64,000 nt of DNA from the NCBI RefSeq assembly GCF_004216955.1, contig NZ_SGXL01000001.1, positions 3,168,061-3,232,060 of the forward strand. Direction: 5' to 3'. A program made the translations under genes and the position numbers. The DNA comes from Fictibacillus sp. BK138. Its GTDB lineage: Bacteria; Bacillota; Bacilli; Bacillales; Fictibacillaceae. The notes below the pieces were generated by a model. It did not search any database. It was not told the origin of the DNA and was given only the letters and a program-made list of their open reading frames with translations. Shown here piece by piece: positions 18,115 to 27,068 of the stretch. How positions within the stretch are numbered: position 1 is the first letter of the stretch; each line of letters opens with the position of its first letter.

Positions 18115-18300
18115 ATGAATACATATGCATTAACTGCTTACGAAAAGAACGGCGAAAAAATATTAGATGAGGCCATTACGGCATCAAATGATTCTGAAGC
18201 AAAAGAACGTGGAGAAGCCCGTCTGGCTGAACTAAACATGCAAGAAAAAACGCATCGCCTGACTTCACCAAAGGGGCAACTGCTTCTTTTCCATCGCTAA
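18115..18300 (+). CDS. YhzD-like small protein
   Basis: A protein of 61 aa, soluble, alpha/beta in appearance, ending TSPKGQLLLFHR. This tail and length fit the YhzD family found beside yhaQ/yhaR in Bacillus. The function is unknown. SD aaggag is well placed. Its TAA shares one base with an ATG of the downstream acetyltransferase frame, so the two are probably cotranscribed. Confidence 0.6.
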   Translation: MNTYALTAYEKNGEKILDEAITASNDSEAKERGEARLAELNMQEKTHRLTSPKGQLLLFHR

Positions 18301-18329
18301 TGAAACTCATGGAAACGAGGGGAAAAACA

Positions 18330-18764
18330 GTGAGTGAAGTTATAATTCGAGAAGCACGTTATGAGGACAGCTACGAACTTTCTTTATTAATGGGTGAGCT
18401 TGGTTACCCCACTGCTCCTGAAGAAATGACCGAGCGATTAGAAACGCTGCTTCCTAACGAAGCATATGCTTGTTTTGTTGCTTGCATAAACGATCAGGTC
18501 ATCGGCATGATCGGTCTGACAAAAGGCCTCTACTTCGAGAAAAATGGGTGTTACGCCAGGATTTCTGCTCTTGTTGTAAGTGAAGAATTCAGAGGAAACG
18601 GCATCGGCAAACAGCTTGTCCGCTTCGGAGAAGAATGGGCAAAAGAACAAGGAGCAACTGCTATCTTGCTGAACAGCGGAAAACAAAGGACCGATACTCA
18701 TGAGTTCTACCGGAGTTTAGATTATGATGATACAGGTCTTCGTTTTATTAAAGTAATGCTTTAA
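18330..18764 (+). CDS. GNAT family N-acetyltransferase
   Basis: A protein of 144 aa. The acetyl-CoA site is VSEEFRGNGIGKQLVRFGEE (R/Q-x-x-G-x-G/A pattern), followed by YRSLDYDDTGLRF, as usual for GNAT proteins. The substrate is unknown. GTG 18330 with SD gagggg (7 nt) is preferred to the ATG at 18300, which lies on the yhzD stop. A dispersed repeat begins 5 bases after its stop. Confidence 0.82.
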   Translation: MSEVIIREARYEDSYELSLLMGELGYPTAPEEMTERLETLLPNEAYACFVACINDQVIGMIGLTKGLYFEKNGCYARISALVVSEEFRGNGIGKQLVRFGEEWAKEQGATAILLNSGKQRTDTHEFYRSLDYDDTGLRFIKVML

Positions 18765-18768
18765 AGTG

Positions 18769-18955
18769 GTTGATTTCCGTTCCAGGTTGCTTCGCTTTCC
18801 GCGGGGCGTGCGGTGAGCCCCTTGCCGCTTTGCGCCTTTAAGGGTCTCACCTGACCGCTCGTCCCGCAGGACAAGGAAAACTTCGACAGCATTACATCGC
18901 ACGAAGAAAATTGATTTTCATTTTCGAGGAGTCTCGCACCTTACACTCCAATTAC
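18769..18955 (-). repeat. Dispersed structured repeat, copy R2 with insertion
   Basis: Minus orientation. The right arm GTTGATTTCCGTTCC (+ strand view) is intact; the left arm has decayed to CCAATTAC. The apical stem is CCCTT/AAGGG with GCGC/GCGG. An insertion of about 57 bp between the GACTCCT and GCGGGA blocks is flanked by CCT on both sides and contains its own short hairpin (CTTCG/CGAAG). Confidence 0.85.
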
Positions 18956-18982
18956 TTGCCAAAGAAGTAAATACAAAAACAA

Positions 18983-19018
18983 AAAAACCGGGTGCTGGAT
19001 CGTGGCACCCGGTTTTCC
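18983..19018 (-). terminator. Terminator of dhaS
   Basis: AAAACCGGGTGC pairs with GCACCCGGTTTT. On the minus strand the stem ends in a T run, 43 bases beyond the dhaS stop. Confidence 0.85.
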
Positions 19019-19060
19019 TATATTCCGATCATTTTATTGACCCCGTAATGTCTATGTTGT

Positions 19061-20545
19061 CTATTTTAGATTTACCCACACGCTCTTCACTTCAGTGTAG
19101 TTGTTCAAAGCATAAGATCCCATCTCACGGCCGATACCAGATTGCTTGTATCCTCCGAATGGTGATGCAGCATCAAATGCATTATAGCAGTTCACCCAAA
19201 CTGTACCTGCACGAAGTTTGTTAGATACATAGTGAGCTGTTTTTAAATTCTCTGTCCATAGTCCTGCAGCAAGACCATACTCAGAATCGTTCGCACGAGC
19301 GATAACATCATCCAAGTCATCAAACGGCATTGCAGCTACAACTGGTCCAAAGATTTCTTCTTTTGCAATCGTCATCTTATCATCAACGTCAGCAAAAATC
19401 GTAGGCTCTACGAAATATCCTTTATCAAAAGGAACAGATCCTCCTGATAGAAGTTCAGCACCCTCATCTTTACCTTTTTGGATATAGCTTAGAACGCGGT
19501 TATGCTGTTCTTGGGAAACGAGAGGTCCCATTGTCGTTTCAGGATCCAGTCCAGGTCCCTGCTTGATTTTTTTAGCATGTGACACAAGGTCAGCTACTAC
19601 GTTATCAAACGACTTCTTCTGGATATATAAACGGGATCCCGCACAACAAACTTGTCCTTGGTTGAACATGATTCCGCTTAATGCTCCTGGAATCGCACGG
19701 CTCATGTCAGCATCAGGCAAGATAATGTTCGGTGACTTACCACCAAGCTCTAATGTAACACGCTTCAAAGAGTTAGAAGCATTGCGCATGATCAGCTTAC
19801 CAACTTCAGTTGATCCAGTAAATGCGATCTTGTCCACATTTGGATGGTCAACTAAAGCTGCTCCAGTTTCACCAGCACCTGTTACAACGTTTAGCACACC
19901 TTCAGGGAAACCAGCTTCTTGAGCTAATTTAGCAAGGTATAATGCAGAAAGAGGCGTTTGCTCTGCAGGCTTCAATACAACTGTACATCCAGTCGCAAGT
20001 GCTGCTCCAAGCTTCCAAGCCGCCATCAATAACGGGAAGTTCCAAGGAATGATTTGTCCAACTACGCCTAGCGCTTCATGGCGAGTATAGTTGAAAAAGC
20101 TTCCTGCGACAGGAATCGTCTGTCCAACAATCTTTGTTGACCATCCAGCATAGTAACGGAAATGCTCGATTGCCAACGGAACATCAGCGTTCATCGTTTC
20201 ACCGATAGGCTTACCGTTGTCCAATGTATCAAGCTGTGCTAATTCTTCTTTATTTTCTTCCATTAAATCAGCTAGTTTGTAAATTAAGTAACTGCGCTTT
20301 GATGCAGGCATCTTCGACCAGTATCCAGTTTCGAATGCTGCTCTAGCAGCTTTTACTGCCTTATCGATGTCTTCTGGACCACCTTCTGAAACCACTGCTA
20401 GTACATCGCCAGTTGAAGGGTTTAATGTTTCAAATGTTTTTCCGCTTGCTGAGGAGACCCATTCTCCATTAATAAAATGTTTTTTCGTTCCGTTCAGGAA
20501 CTCGGCCACCTTTGGTTTTAATTGTAGGTCTAATGTTTTTTCCAT
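19061..20545 (-). CDS. dhaS: NAD-dependent aldehyde dehydrogenase
   Basis: A protein of 494 aa of the ALDH superfamily. NAD-binding [16 protein letters not shown], catalytic Glu in [11 protein letters not shown] and nucleophile Cys in [13 protein letters not shown] are all present. Length and sequence type fit B. subtilis DhaS; the aldehyde oxidised is not evident. It is a single-gene unit with its own terminator and about 190 bases of upstream DNA before array C. Confidence 0.85.
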   Translation of the reverse strand: MEKTLDLQLKPKVAEFLNGTKKHFINGEWVSSASGKTFETLNPSTGDVLAVVSEGGPEDIDKAVKAARAAFETGYWSKMPASKRSYLIYKLADLMEENKEELAQLDTLDNGKPIGETMNADVPLAIEHFRYYAGWSTKIVGQTIPVAGSFFNYTRHEALGVVGQIIPWNFPLLMAAWKLGAALATGCTVVLKPAEQTPLSALYLAKLAQEAGFPEGVLNVVTGAGETGAALVDHPNVDKIAFTGSTEVGKLIMRNASNSLKRVTLELGGKSPNIILPDADMSRAIPGALSGIMFNQGQVCCAGSRLYIQKKSFDNVVADLVSHAKKIKQGPGLDPETTMGPLVSQEQHNRVLSYIQKGKDEGAELLSGGSVPFDKGYFVEPTIFADVDDKMTIAKEEIFGPVVAAMPFDDLDDVIARANDSEYGLAAGLWTENLKTAHYVSNKLRAGTVWVNCYNAFDAASPFGGYKQSGIGREMGSYALNNYTEVKSVWVNLK

Positions 20546-20738
20546 TTGAATCCTCCCTTTACAAAGTGAATCTTACGTAAATAATATTCGTCACGATTCA
20601 TGAAAACCCTTTCATTTTCTACAATTGTAATAAAACTGAAACGTTTTTGACTAAATTCGGCAAACGTATGTCGGTATATGGAGGATTTTGACGATGGATA
20701 GATACCGTCGGAGAAAAGGTTTTAAATTCTAGATAGGT

Positions 20739-20839
20739 CGTAAATCTCATGAATCGCCCGTAAATCCCGAAAACCGCTCGTAAATCTCAAGAAACCGCTC
20801 GTAAATCTCAAGAAACCGCTCGTAAATCTCAAGAACCAC
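20739..20839 (+). repeat. 20-21-bp tandem array C (5 units)
   Basis: Units start at 20739, 20759 (20 bp each), 20779 and 20800 (21 bp, identical) and 20821. The core is CGTAAATCTCAAGAAACCGC. The third and fourth units are identical and the outer ones diverge, as expected for slipped-strand expansion. It lies between the dhaS promoter side and the yhaX 3' end. No leader like that of arrays B and E is visible. Confidence 0.92.
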
Positions 20840-20861
20840 ACATTAGTTAGTCCCTGCAAAC

Positions 20862-20912
20862 AAAAAAAGAACCCTCTTTGGACAAAAGTATCCATAAAAG
20901 GCCCTCTTTTCT
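20862..20912 (-). terminator. Possible terminator of yhaX
   Basis: On the minus strand AAAAGA...GGA pairs with TCC...TCTTTT, with internal mismatches, followed by a T run. Confidence 0.45.
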
Positions 20913-20921
20913 CTAAACTCG

Positions 20922-21773
20922 TTATCTTTTCAACGTCTGGAATCGCATTTGCTTACGGAATACCTCTTTTACCATGTACGGAACGCCTAGCTGATCGTTT
21001 GTGCGTGTGATCCATTTTGCTTTCTTCTTTACTTCATCAGGCGCATTCGCCATCGCTACACCTAATCCAGCAAACTCGATCATATCCATATCATTGTAAG
21101 AGTCACCGATCGCCACCATTTCATTAGGTGCGATCCCAAGCTTTTCGCCTAAGAACCGAAGCGCATTTCCTTTTGTTACTTTTTTCGCTGTGATTTCCAA
21201 ATTGCATTTTGTTGAAGAGGAATACTCAAAGTCTGGCATCTGTTCTTTCAAATACTTAATAGCTGACTCGCATTCTTTTTCATCAAAAAACTGAACCTCC
21301 ATCTTAGGCGGTGAAACTTCTTGTGATAATACGTAATCTCCGAGGTTCTCTGTAAAAGAAACCGGATAGAATAAAGGATCGCCAGTGCTTAGTGTTAGTT
21401 TTGCGACAAGCTGGCTCTTTTGCTTCAGCTGATTTCCGATTGAAAAGCGCTCATGTACAACTCGCATATGACATTCGTAGTTCTCGAGAATATCTACTAT
21501 TCTGTAGGTATCCTCCACAGACAGCCGATTTTCCTGAAGCGGTTCGTCAAGAGATGAAGCAATGAAACCGCCATTGTGGCTGATAAGGTAATTCTCGATC
21601 TTAAGAGCTTTTGCTATCTTTTGTGTAGACGGAAAGCTCCTGCCCGAAGCGAGTGTGACATAGACCCCTTTTTGCTGCACATAATCAATGGCTTCTTTCG
21701 TTTCTTTATCGATACGGAAATTGCTTCGCAGTAGGGTTCCGTCGATGTCAATCGCCAGTAAACGGTATACCAT
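20922..21773 (-). CDS. yhaX: Cof-type HAD hydrolase YhaX
   Basis: A protein of 283 aa. HAD motifs: LLAIDIDGTLL (nucleophile Asp), the cap domain, then GDSYNDMDMIEFAG. This is the Cof/YhaX class of sugar-phosphate or flavin phosphatases. The ATG at 21773 with SD ggggggag is chosen; 22 in-frame codons upstream are not family-like. Adjacency to yheA-yheB matches B. subtilis yhaX. Confidence 0.8.
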   Translation of the reverse strand: MVYRLLAIDIDGTLLRSNFRIDKETKEAIDYVQQKGVYVTLASGRSFPSTQKIAKALKIENYLISHNGGFIASSLDEPLQENRLSVEDTYRIVDILENYECHMRVVHERFSIGNQLKQKSQLVAKLTLSTGDPLFYPVSFTENLGDYVLSQEVSPPKMEVQFFDEKECESAIKYLKEQMPDFEYSSSTKCNLEITAKKVTKGNALRFLGEKLGIAPNEMVAIGDSYNDMDMIEFAGLGVAMANAPDEVKKKAKWITRTNDQLGVPYMVKEVFRKQMRFQTLKR

Positions 21774-21882
21774 GTTGCTCCCCCCATTTCGCGAAAATAA
21801 AGTATAAGAACTCGAGTTAAGTCTATGACCTTTAAACATGCTTTAGAACGCTGACAAGCCTAGAAACTTATACACATACAAA

Positions 21883-21915
21883 AACCCCTGTTTCATTTAA
21901 AGAAACAGGGGTTCA
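21883..21915 (-). terminator. Terminator of yheA
   Basis: AACCCCTGTTTC pairs perfectly with GAAACAGGGGTT; on the minus strand a T run follows. Confidence 0.88.
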
Positions 21916-21927
21916 GTGTATGAGCAA

Positions 21928-22296
21928 TTATTGCTGTTGTCCATCTTCTTCAACCATTGGACCATAAAGCTCTTCCAAAGGCTTTGTGATGACTTTATTA
22001 AGGTCATTGATGATCGTGCTCATGCGTTGTTCAGCTGCCATAAGCTTTGAGATCGTCTCGTTTTGCTGAACGTCAGCAAATAGCTTTTGAGCTTCTTCGA
22101 TCTCTTCTTGTGTAACTTCTTGGCCGCTCATTTGCTTCTGCTGAAGATTGACTTGAATATCGCGGAATTTGCCGAAAAGTTCTTTTGTTTCCGGATTATT
22201 ATTAACTTCATCATAGCTGTTTTTTAAAGCTTGGAAGTCTTCGCTGTTTCTTAATGCTTTTTCTAGATCGTATGCAACATCATATACGTTTGCCAT
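21928..22296 (-). CDS. yheA: YheA/YlbF family protein (UPF0342)
   Basis: A protein of 122 aa, all-helical, with the ANVYDVAYDLEKALR start and IQVNLQQKQMSGQEV repeat-like helix of the YlbF/YmcA superfamily. YlbF and YmcA act in RNA-processing complexes; YheA's own role is unknown. The ATG at 22296 follows gggagg. It lies 50 bases after yheB, probably as one operon. Confidence 0.88.
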   Translation of the reverse strand: MANVYDVAYDLEKALRNSEDFQALKNSYDEVNNNPETKELFGKFRDIQVNLQQKQMSGQEVTQEEIEEAQKLFADVQQNETISKLMAAEQRMSTIINDLNKVITKPLEELYGPMVEEDGQQQ

Positions 22297-22346
22297 TGGT
22301 ATAATACCTCCCATGAATTAAAGTACGGTACCCACTATAACAGACT

Positions 22347-23492
22347 CTACAAAAATAGTACAAGGATAGACTGAAACAGACCAATAATTCCGCCTAAAAG
22401 CGCTCCGAGCCACGTAATCATTTTCAGTTCGCTCTTCGCGATCGAGATGATGATCTCCTCTAAACGCTCAAGCGAAAAAGCTTCAACTTGCTCTTCCACA
22501 ATTTTAGCCAGGTGCATCTTTTCAAGAAGTACGTCAAGTCTTGCTGCAAAAAGATCAAGCCCTGCAGCAACCGCTTTTGGCGTCAGTTCATCGATAAGCC
22601 AGTTTTCGAATGTTTCTGCCAAAGTACTGAGAGGAGTGTTTAAATATTCTTGGATCGGCAGTCTTTCCGTAATTTCTTTTGCCAGTCCAGCCGTAATGTC
22701 CGGCATGTCCGGCATGTTCAGAAGTGCAACAGCTTCTCCCATTCTTTTTTCCATAAAACCGCGGTACTCCTGCTGAAGCAGTTTAAGCAATGTCTCACGT
22801 GTATTTTCATGTTTCAGAAACTTCATTAATTCTGGCTGTACTTTTTCAGCAATGCTTACGTTTCCGAAGAACATTGAAACCATGTTGACAAGCATGCCTT
22901 TATCCATTAGAAAAGCATCTATACCGCCCGCTAAAGCCTTCCTGCCTTCTGTACTCTCCAAATAGAGCACACCTCTGTTTAATAGCCAGTCCACAACTTC
23001 AGGCAGCTTCTCCTCCCCTGCTGCTACAAACCTTTCAGGCATTACATCCTTCATTTCTTTGCTGTCTGATTCCTCGAGCATTTTTTTCATTCTGTTCGCT
23101 AGCCACGTTTCAGTCGTCGTTTGGATACGGCTATGAACATCTTCAACGCCGAAGTCTTTTTTCAGCAGTTCTTGGATTGTGATGTCACTCTGTAAAAAGC
23201 GTTTAACCTCACCTTGAACGAGTGCCGTCATCTCTGAGCGAAAGCCCGAGTCGTTAATTTTCGTCTGCACACCCTCAGCTGTCAGAAGATGCTTCGTAAC
23301 TGTTTCTCCTAATTGTACAGCCAACTGATGCCTTCTTTTCGGAATGAGTCCGGGAGTAAAAGGCACCTTGAATTTACCAATATATAATGTGTTAAAAGGC
23401 CGAAATAACATTTTGATGGCGATTAAATTTGTCAAACCGCCAATAAATGCTCCGACAACGACCATGATTGTCAATGTAAGCCACATATTCAT
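22347..23492 (-). CDS. yheB: DUF445 membrane protein YheB
   Basis: A protein of 381 aa. An N-terminal helix (LTIMVVVGAFIGGLTNLIAIKML), a long soluble helical domain, and a C-terminal helix (GALLGGIIGLFQSILVLFL). The motif LIAIKMLFRPFNTLYIGKF is diagnostic of DUF445. B. subtilis YheB is found on the spore surface layers in some reports; no activity is known. It is the first gene of the yheBA pair. Confidence 0.88.
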   Translation of the reverse strand: MNMWLTLTIMVVVGAFIGGLTNLIAIKMLFRPFNTLYIGKFKVPFTPGLIPKRRHQLAVQLGETVTKHLLTAEGVQTKINDSGFRSEMTALVQGEVKRFLQSDITIQELLKKDFGVEDVHSRIQTTTETWLANRMKKMLEESDSKEMKDVMPERFVAAGEEKLPEVVDWLLNRGVLYLESTEGRKALAGGIDAFLMDKGMLVNMVSMFFGNVSIAEKVQPELMKFLKHENTRETLLKLLQQEYRGFMEKRMGEAVALLNMPDMPDITAGLAKEITERLPIQEYLNTPLSTLAETFENWLIDELTPKAVAAGLDLFAARLDVLLEKMHLAKIVEEQVEAFSLERLEEIIISIAKSELKMITWLGALLGGIIGLFQSILVLFL

Positions 23493-23571
23493 AGCATTCT
23501 CTCCATTACTGCTTAATCTATCTTCTAAGTATACGCCATTTTAAAAGCTCCAAGCAATTTGGACCTGAGGC

Positions 23572-24273
23572 TTACTCTGGATCACCATTGTCCGGAAGCA
23601 GATCTACATAATAAAAGCGATCTTCACCTGTATACATATCTTTTGCAAGCCGGTACTCCCCTAACTTATACGCAATAGGAAAAGAAAAGTTCGGTCCGTC
23701 GAACACAAATGTATGAAACTCTCCATTTTCTCCGCATATGTCATGATCTGCCGGGTAATCATTTACAAACTGTTTATCGATCACTCTTCCGGAAAACGCA
23801 GAATCTATTTTAAATGTATCCACACAGCAAACTACCGTTTTAAAACCATTATCCACAAATTCATCTATCAGCTTATTTGAATCTTCTCCCCAAATAGGAA
23901 AAACAGGTGTTAGTCCTGTTCCTTCAAGCATCTTTTCACGATAGGATTTAACATCTTCTAAAAAAATATCACCGAACATGATATAAGATATGTCATCAGC
24001 AATTATTCCATCCACAGCTTCTTCCATTCGCTGCTGATAGATTTCATTCGGGCAATCACGCGGTATCCAAACTTTTCTTAGCGGGATGTCTAGGGATTCA
24101 GCTTGAAGTTCCAAAAGTCTGTTTCGAACGCCATGCATCGTTGTCCTGTCGTAGTCTTCTGTTAACGTGGTCAGCAGGGAATCGACCTCCCACTCACCAG
24201 ACCTCTGCAATCTATGTAAAGCTAGAACAGAGTCTTTCCCCCCGCTGAACGAAACAGCAATTTTTTTCTTCAT
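23572..24273 (-). CDS. Diphthine-ammonia ligase-like PP-loop ATPase
   Basis: A protein of 233 aa. The PP-loop SFSGGKDSVLALHRL at residues 8-22 binds ATP. Later motifs EDVKSYREKML and GENGEFHTFVFDGP are those of the Dph6/DUF71 family. The eukaryotic enzyme amidates diphthamide, which bacteria lack, so the bacterial substrate is unknown. It ends 25 bases upstream in transcription order of the polysaccharide deacetylase frame's neighbour and may be cotranscribed with it. Confidence 0.78.
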   Translation of the reverse strand: MKKKIAVSFSGGKDSVLALHRLQRSGEWEVDSLLTTLTEDYDRTTMHGVRNRLLELQAESLDIPLRKVWIPRDCPNEIYQQRMEEAVDGIIADDISYIMFGDIFLEDVKSYREKMLEGTGLTPVFPIWGEDSNKLIDEFVDNGFKTVVCCVDTFKIDSAFSGRVIDKQFVNDYPADHDICGENGEFHTFVFDGPNFSFPIAYKLGEYRLAKDMYTGEDRFYYVDLLPDNGDPE

Positions 24274-24298
24274 CTTTCCCCCACCTTTTATTGTTAGT

Positions 24299-24904
24299 TT
24301 ATAAAGGCGGCAGCTCGAACGAATAGCCTTCCGCTTTCAGTTCTGTAATCAGTTCATCTAAAATTTTCACCGTTTGCTTTAGTTCATGCAACAGAATGAC
24401 TGAGCCCGCCTCTGCAAAATTAAGGATGTTATGAACGATATGGACGGGATTTTCTTTATGCTCCCAATCCAGTCCCGCTACTTCCCATAAAAATGGTATA
24501 ACATCTAACTCCTTCAGAACTTTAAGTGTATCTTCATTAAACTGGCCATATGGCGGACGGAAATATTTCATCTGCTGGCCGGTTAAGTGTTCAATATACT
24601 GCTTATTTGATGTGATATCGTGAAGCTGTTCCTTATAGCAAAGTCTCGTCAAATCTCTATGTCTGATGGAATGACCACCTATCATGTGGCCATCATCTAA
24701 TACCCTCTTCCAGGGACGGTGTTTATGCAGCAATCTGGATTGCCAGAAGAACATCGCTTTTACTTCATGCTTCTTTAAAATATCTAAAATCGGAACCAGT
24801 ACTGAAGAAGGTCCATCATCGAAAGTCAGAATCAGAGACTTTGATGAATGATGGTTCCAGTCTCGTTTGTTCGTCCATATTTCTGAATTCTCCCAGTCGT
24901 ACAC
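24299..24904 (-). CDS. Polysaccharide deacetylase, with in-frame TGA near the natural start
   Basis: The open frame from GTG 24904 gives 201 aa with the NodB motifs TFDDGPSS, GHSIRH, YFRPPYGQ and VILLHE, no signal peptide, so a complete CE4-type domain. However, the only good initiation site is ATG 24940 with an aggaggagagg SD. In the same frame this reads MKKSP, then TGA, six codons before GTG 24904. Either the GTG is used by reinitiation, or the gene carries a nonsense mutation. The GTG itself has no SD. Confidence 0.7.
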   Translation of the reverse strand: MYDWENSEIWTNKRDWNHHSSKSLILTFDDGPSSVLVPILDILKKHEVKAMFFWQSRLLHKHRPWKRVLDDGHMIGGHSIRHRDLTRLCYKEQLHDITSNKQYIEHLTGQQMKYFRPPYGQFNEDTLKVLKELDVIPFLWEVAGLDWEHKENPVHIVHNILNFAEAGSVILLHELKQTVKILDELITELKAEGYSFELPPL

Positions 24905-25035
24905 GACCGTTGATGAAGTTACTCAAGGGGATTTTTTCATCTCCCTCTCCTCCTGTTCTTTCAAATCGGTTTTTGAATACGGCATAACATTGCTATAATA
25001 ATAACAAGGTTTCCTTTGAAAGGATATGAAATAGG

Positions 25036-25917
25036 ATGCTAAATAAATTAAAGAATCACTACAAAGAGGCGTTAACAACTGACCTTTCAAATCAATCGGG
25101 GTACATGTGGTTCGCTACACATACCGGAGAACCGTTTGGTATAAAACAATCTGTACTATCCGATTCAGAAATACAGCTGCTGCAAAGCATGTTTGAAAGA
25201 TACGAGAACGAAACTATCGTTCAGTATACTTCTGCACAGTTAAGTTGGAAGAAGATCCTTTCAGGTGAAAACAAAGTGAACGACCAAGGATTCTATCGTT
25301 ATATTCACTTCTTCAGCAAGCAACCCATTCTTGATTACACCTCTTTCTCAGAGGCTGTCAGCGGACTCTTTCCTGAAGAAGCTGTTTTGCTTTTAAATGA
25401 AGAAAGCAAGAGCGGAGTCATTATCGAAACATCAAAACAAGAATACAATGACACACCATACGAAGCTTTAAAAGATACGTTGTCTACAGATTTTTATATG
25501 GATCTATCAATCTACATTGGTTTATTTCAAACCGATAAAGCTTTAGCGAAAGAAATCTATGAACGTGAAAAAAATGACTTTTTAAGTGTTAGAGGGTATT
25601 TGCAGCCTAAAGCTGTTTATACCATCGCTGACCTTATACCCCTCATGCTGCTTCATTCTGCAAGTCCTGCCACACAAAAAACTTTAACAGGGCTTCTGGC
25701 TGAATGGATGGAAGAAGACAAAGAAACCGTTCAAACAATAAAAGTTTTTGTTGAGTGCAACATGAACATATCCCTTGCGGCAAAGAAATTATACATCCAC
25801 CGCAACAGCCTGCAGTATCGCGTGGATAAGTTCTTTGACCGAACAGGAATCGACGTGAAACAGTTTAAGAATGCTCTTTCTGTGTACATGGCTATATTGT
25901 CTCTGGAACAGTTATAA
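25036..25917 (+). CDS. PucR/CdaR-type helix-turn-helix regulator
   Basis: A protein of 293 aa. The N-terminal two thirds are unlike known sensor domains. The C-terminus has the PucR-type HTH: FVECNMNISLAAKKLYIHRN followed by LQYRVDKF. Proteins of this kind often lie near msmX in Bacillus; here msmX is 2.2 kb downstream with two permease genes between. The ligand is unknown. A terminator follows directly. Confidence 0.72.
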   Translation: MLNKLKNHYKEALTTDLSNQSGYMWFATHTGEPFGIKQSVLSDSEIQLLQSMFERYENETIVQYTSAQLSWKKILSGENKVNDQGFYRYIHFFSKQPILDYTSFSEAVSGLFPEEAVLLLNEESKSGVIIETSKQEYNDTPYEALKDTLSTDFYMDLSIYIGLFQTDKALAKEIYEREKNDFLSVRGYLQPKAVYTIADLIPLMLLHSASPATQKTLTGLLAEWMEEDKETVQTIKVFVECNMNISLAAKKLYIHRNSLQYRVDKFFDRTGIDVKQFKNALSVYMAILSLEQL

Positions 25918-25929
25918 ACGATGTGAAAT

Positions 25930-25966
25930 TGGACCGCTTCTAATAAAAGAAGCGGTCTTTTTTTTA
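25930..25966 (+). terminator. Terminator of the PucR-type regulator gene
   Basis: GACCGCTTCT pairs with AGAAGCGGTC, followed by eight T. Confidence 0.9.
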
Positions 25967-26045
25967 CAAATAAAGGAATATTAATACCCTTCTAGAATTC
26001 TTAAAACTATTAAAGAGATAGAAGAATTAGGGGGATAAAAATTTT

Positions 26046-27068
26046 ATGAGATATGTAAAACAGCCCTTTTTTTTATGCGGTTTTTTGATTTTGCTGGTCA
26101 TCCTAAGCGGAAGCTTTATTTTTTCTGCTATAAAAGAGCCTAGTACCCCATCTAAACTTTTATACGATGATAGCGGTACAATTATTGATCATGCACCTTT
26201 TAAACCAAATGATGAATACCCGCTAGGTTCAGATCAAGACGGAAATAATTATCTCTACGTCTTGGTGGAAGGAGCGAAATACACATTAGGTCTTGTCATG
26301 CTAGTTACTTTAGGACGGATGCTATTGTCTATATTTGGTGCATTTGTTCTCTTAATCGTTCCAAAGTTTATTAAAAGAATATTGAGCCAATTATGTAATA
26401 TCTTTTACTTTGCTCCACTGTCTATTTTTGCGTATTTATTAATCGCGCCTGTTCTCATTGTATTTAGTTGGAGCTACTCTGATCTCACTCAATTTACTGT
26501 AACGATGATCGTATTAATCTGTCTTACACTGCCCATTTTATCTTTACAGATCGCTGATGAAATTTCTATTTTATCAAAAGAGGAATATATTCAGAACGCA
26601 CACCTCTTAGGAGGCGGTATGATTCATATTTTTTACAGACATATTCTTCCTTGTCTTTCTCCTAAACTGTTGCTTCTTACAGTACAACAAGCTGGGCAGA
26701 CTCTGTCTATCATTGCCCATCTAGCATTTTTGAAAATTTTCATCGGTGGTTTTCATGAGATTACTTATCAAACAACAGGTCCTTCCAACACTGAAATTAC
26801 TTATATACGAACTTTTTCAGATTCACATGAATGGGGCGGATTAATTGTTCAGAACTGGCCGGCTTATTATGCAGCACCCGTTTTGGTTATTGCTCCCGTT
26901 TGTTGCTTTGTAGTTTGTATTATCGCTATTAATCTAATGGTTTCCGGGATTGCAAGAGCTGATCAACATTCTTACAAAAATATAAAAAGAACAAAAACAT
27001 TAATCGTCCCAGAAGCAGAATCTCCTTCTTTTGTTCCATTAAAAGATAGAGGAGTGAATGCATCATGA
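26046..27068 (+). CDS. Orphan peptide-type ABC permease (DppC/OppC-like)
   Basis: A protein of 340 aa. An N-terminal helix, a short extracytoplasmic part, then five membrane helices with the EAA-type loop YIQNAHLLGGGMIHIFYRHI. This places it with DppC/OppC inner-membrane subunits. Its TGA overlaps the next start (ATGA). Neither a binding protein nor the OppD/OppF ATPases lies beside it, so its role is open: a part of a split transporter or a sensor-like derivative. Confidence 0.7.
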   Translation: MRYVKQPFFLCGFLILLVILSGSFIFSAIKEPSTPSKLLYDDSGTIIDHAPFKPNDEYPLGSDQDGNNYLYVLVEGAKYTLGLVMLVTLGRMLLSIFGAFVLLIVPKFIKRILSQLCNIFYFAPLSIFAYLLIAPVLIVFSWSYSDLTQFTVTMIVLICLTLPILSLQIADEISILSKEEYIQNAHLLGGGMIHIFYRHILPCLSPKLLLLTVQQAGQTLSIIAHLAFLKIFIGGFHEITYQTTGPSNTEITYIRTFSDSHEWGGLIVQNWPAYYAAPVLVIAPVCCFVVCIIAINLMVSGIARADQHSYKNIKRTKTLIVPEAESPSFVPLKDRGVNAS

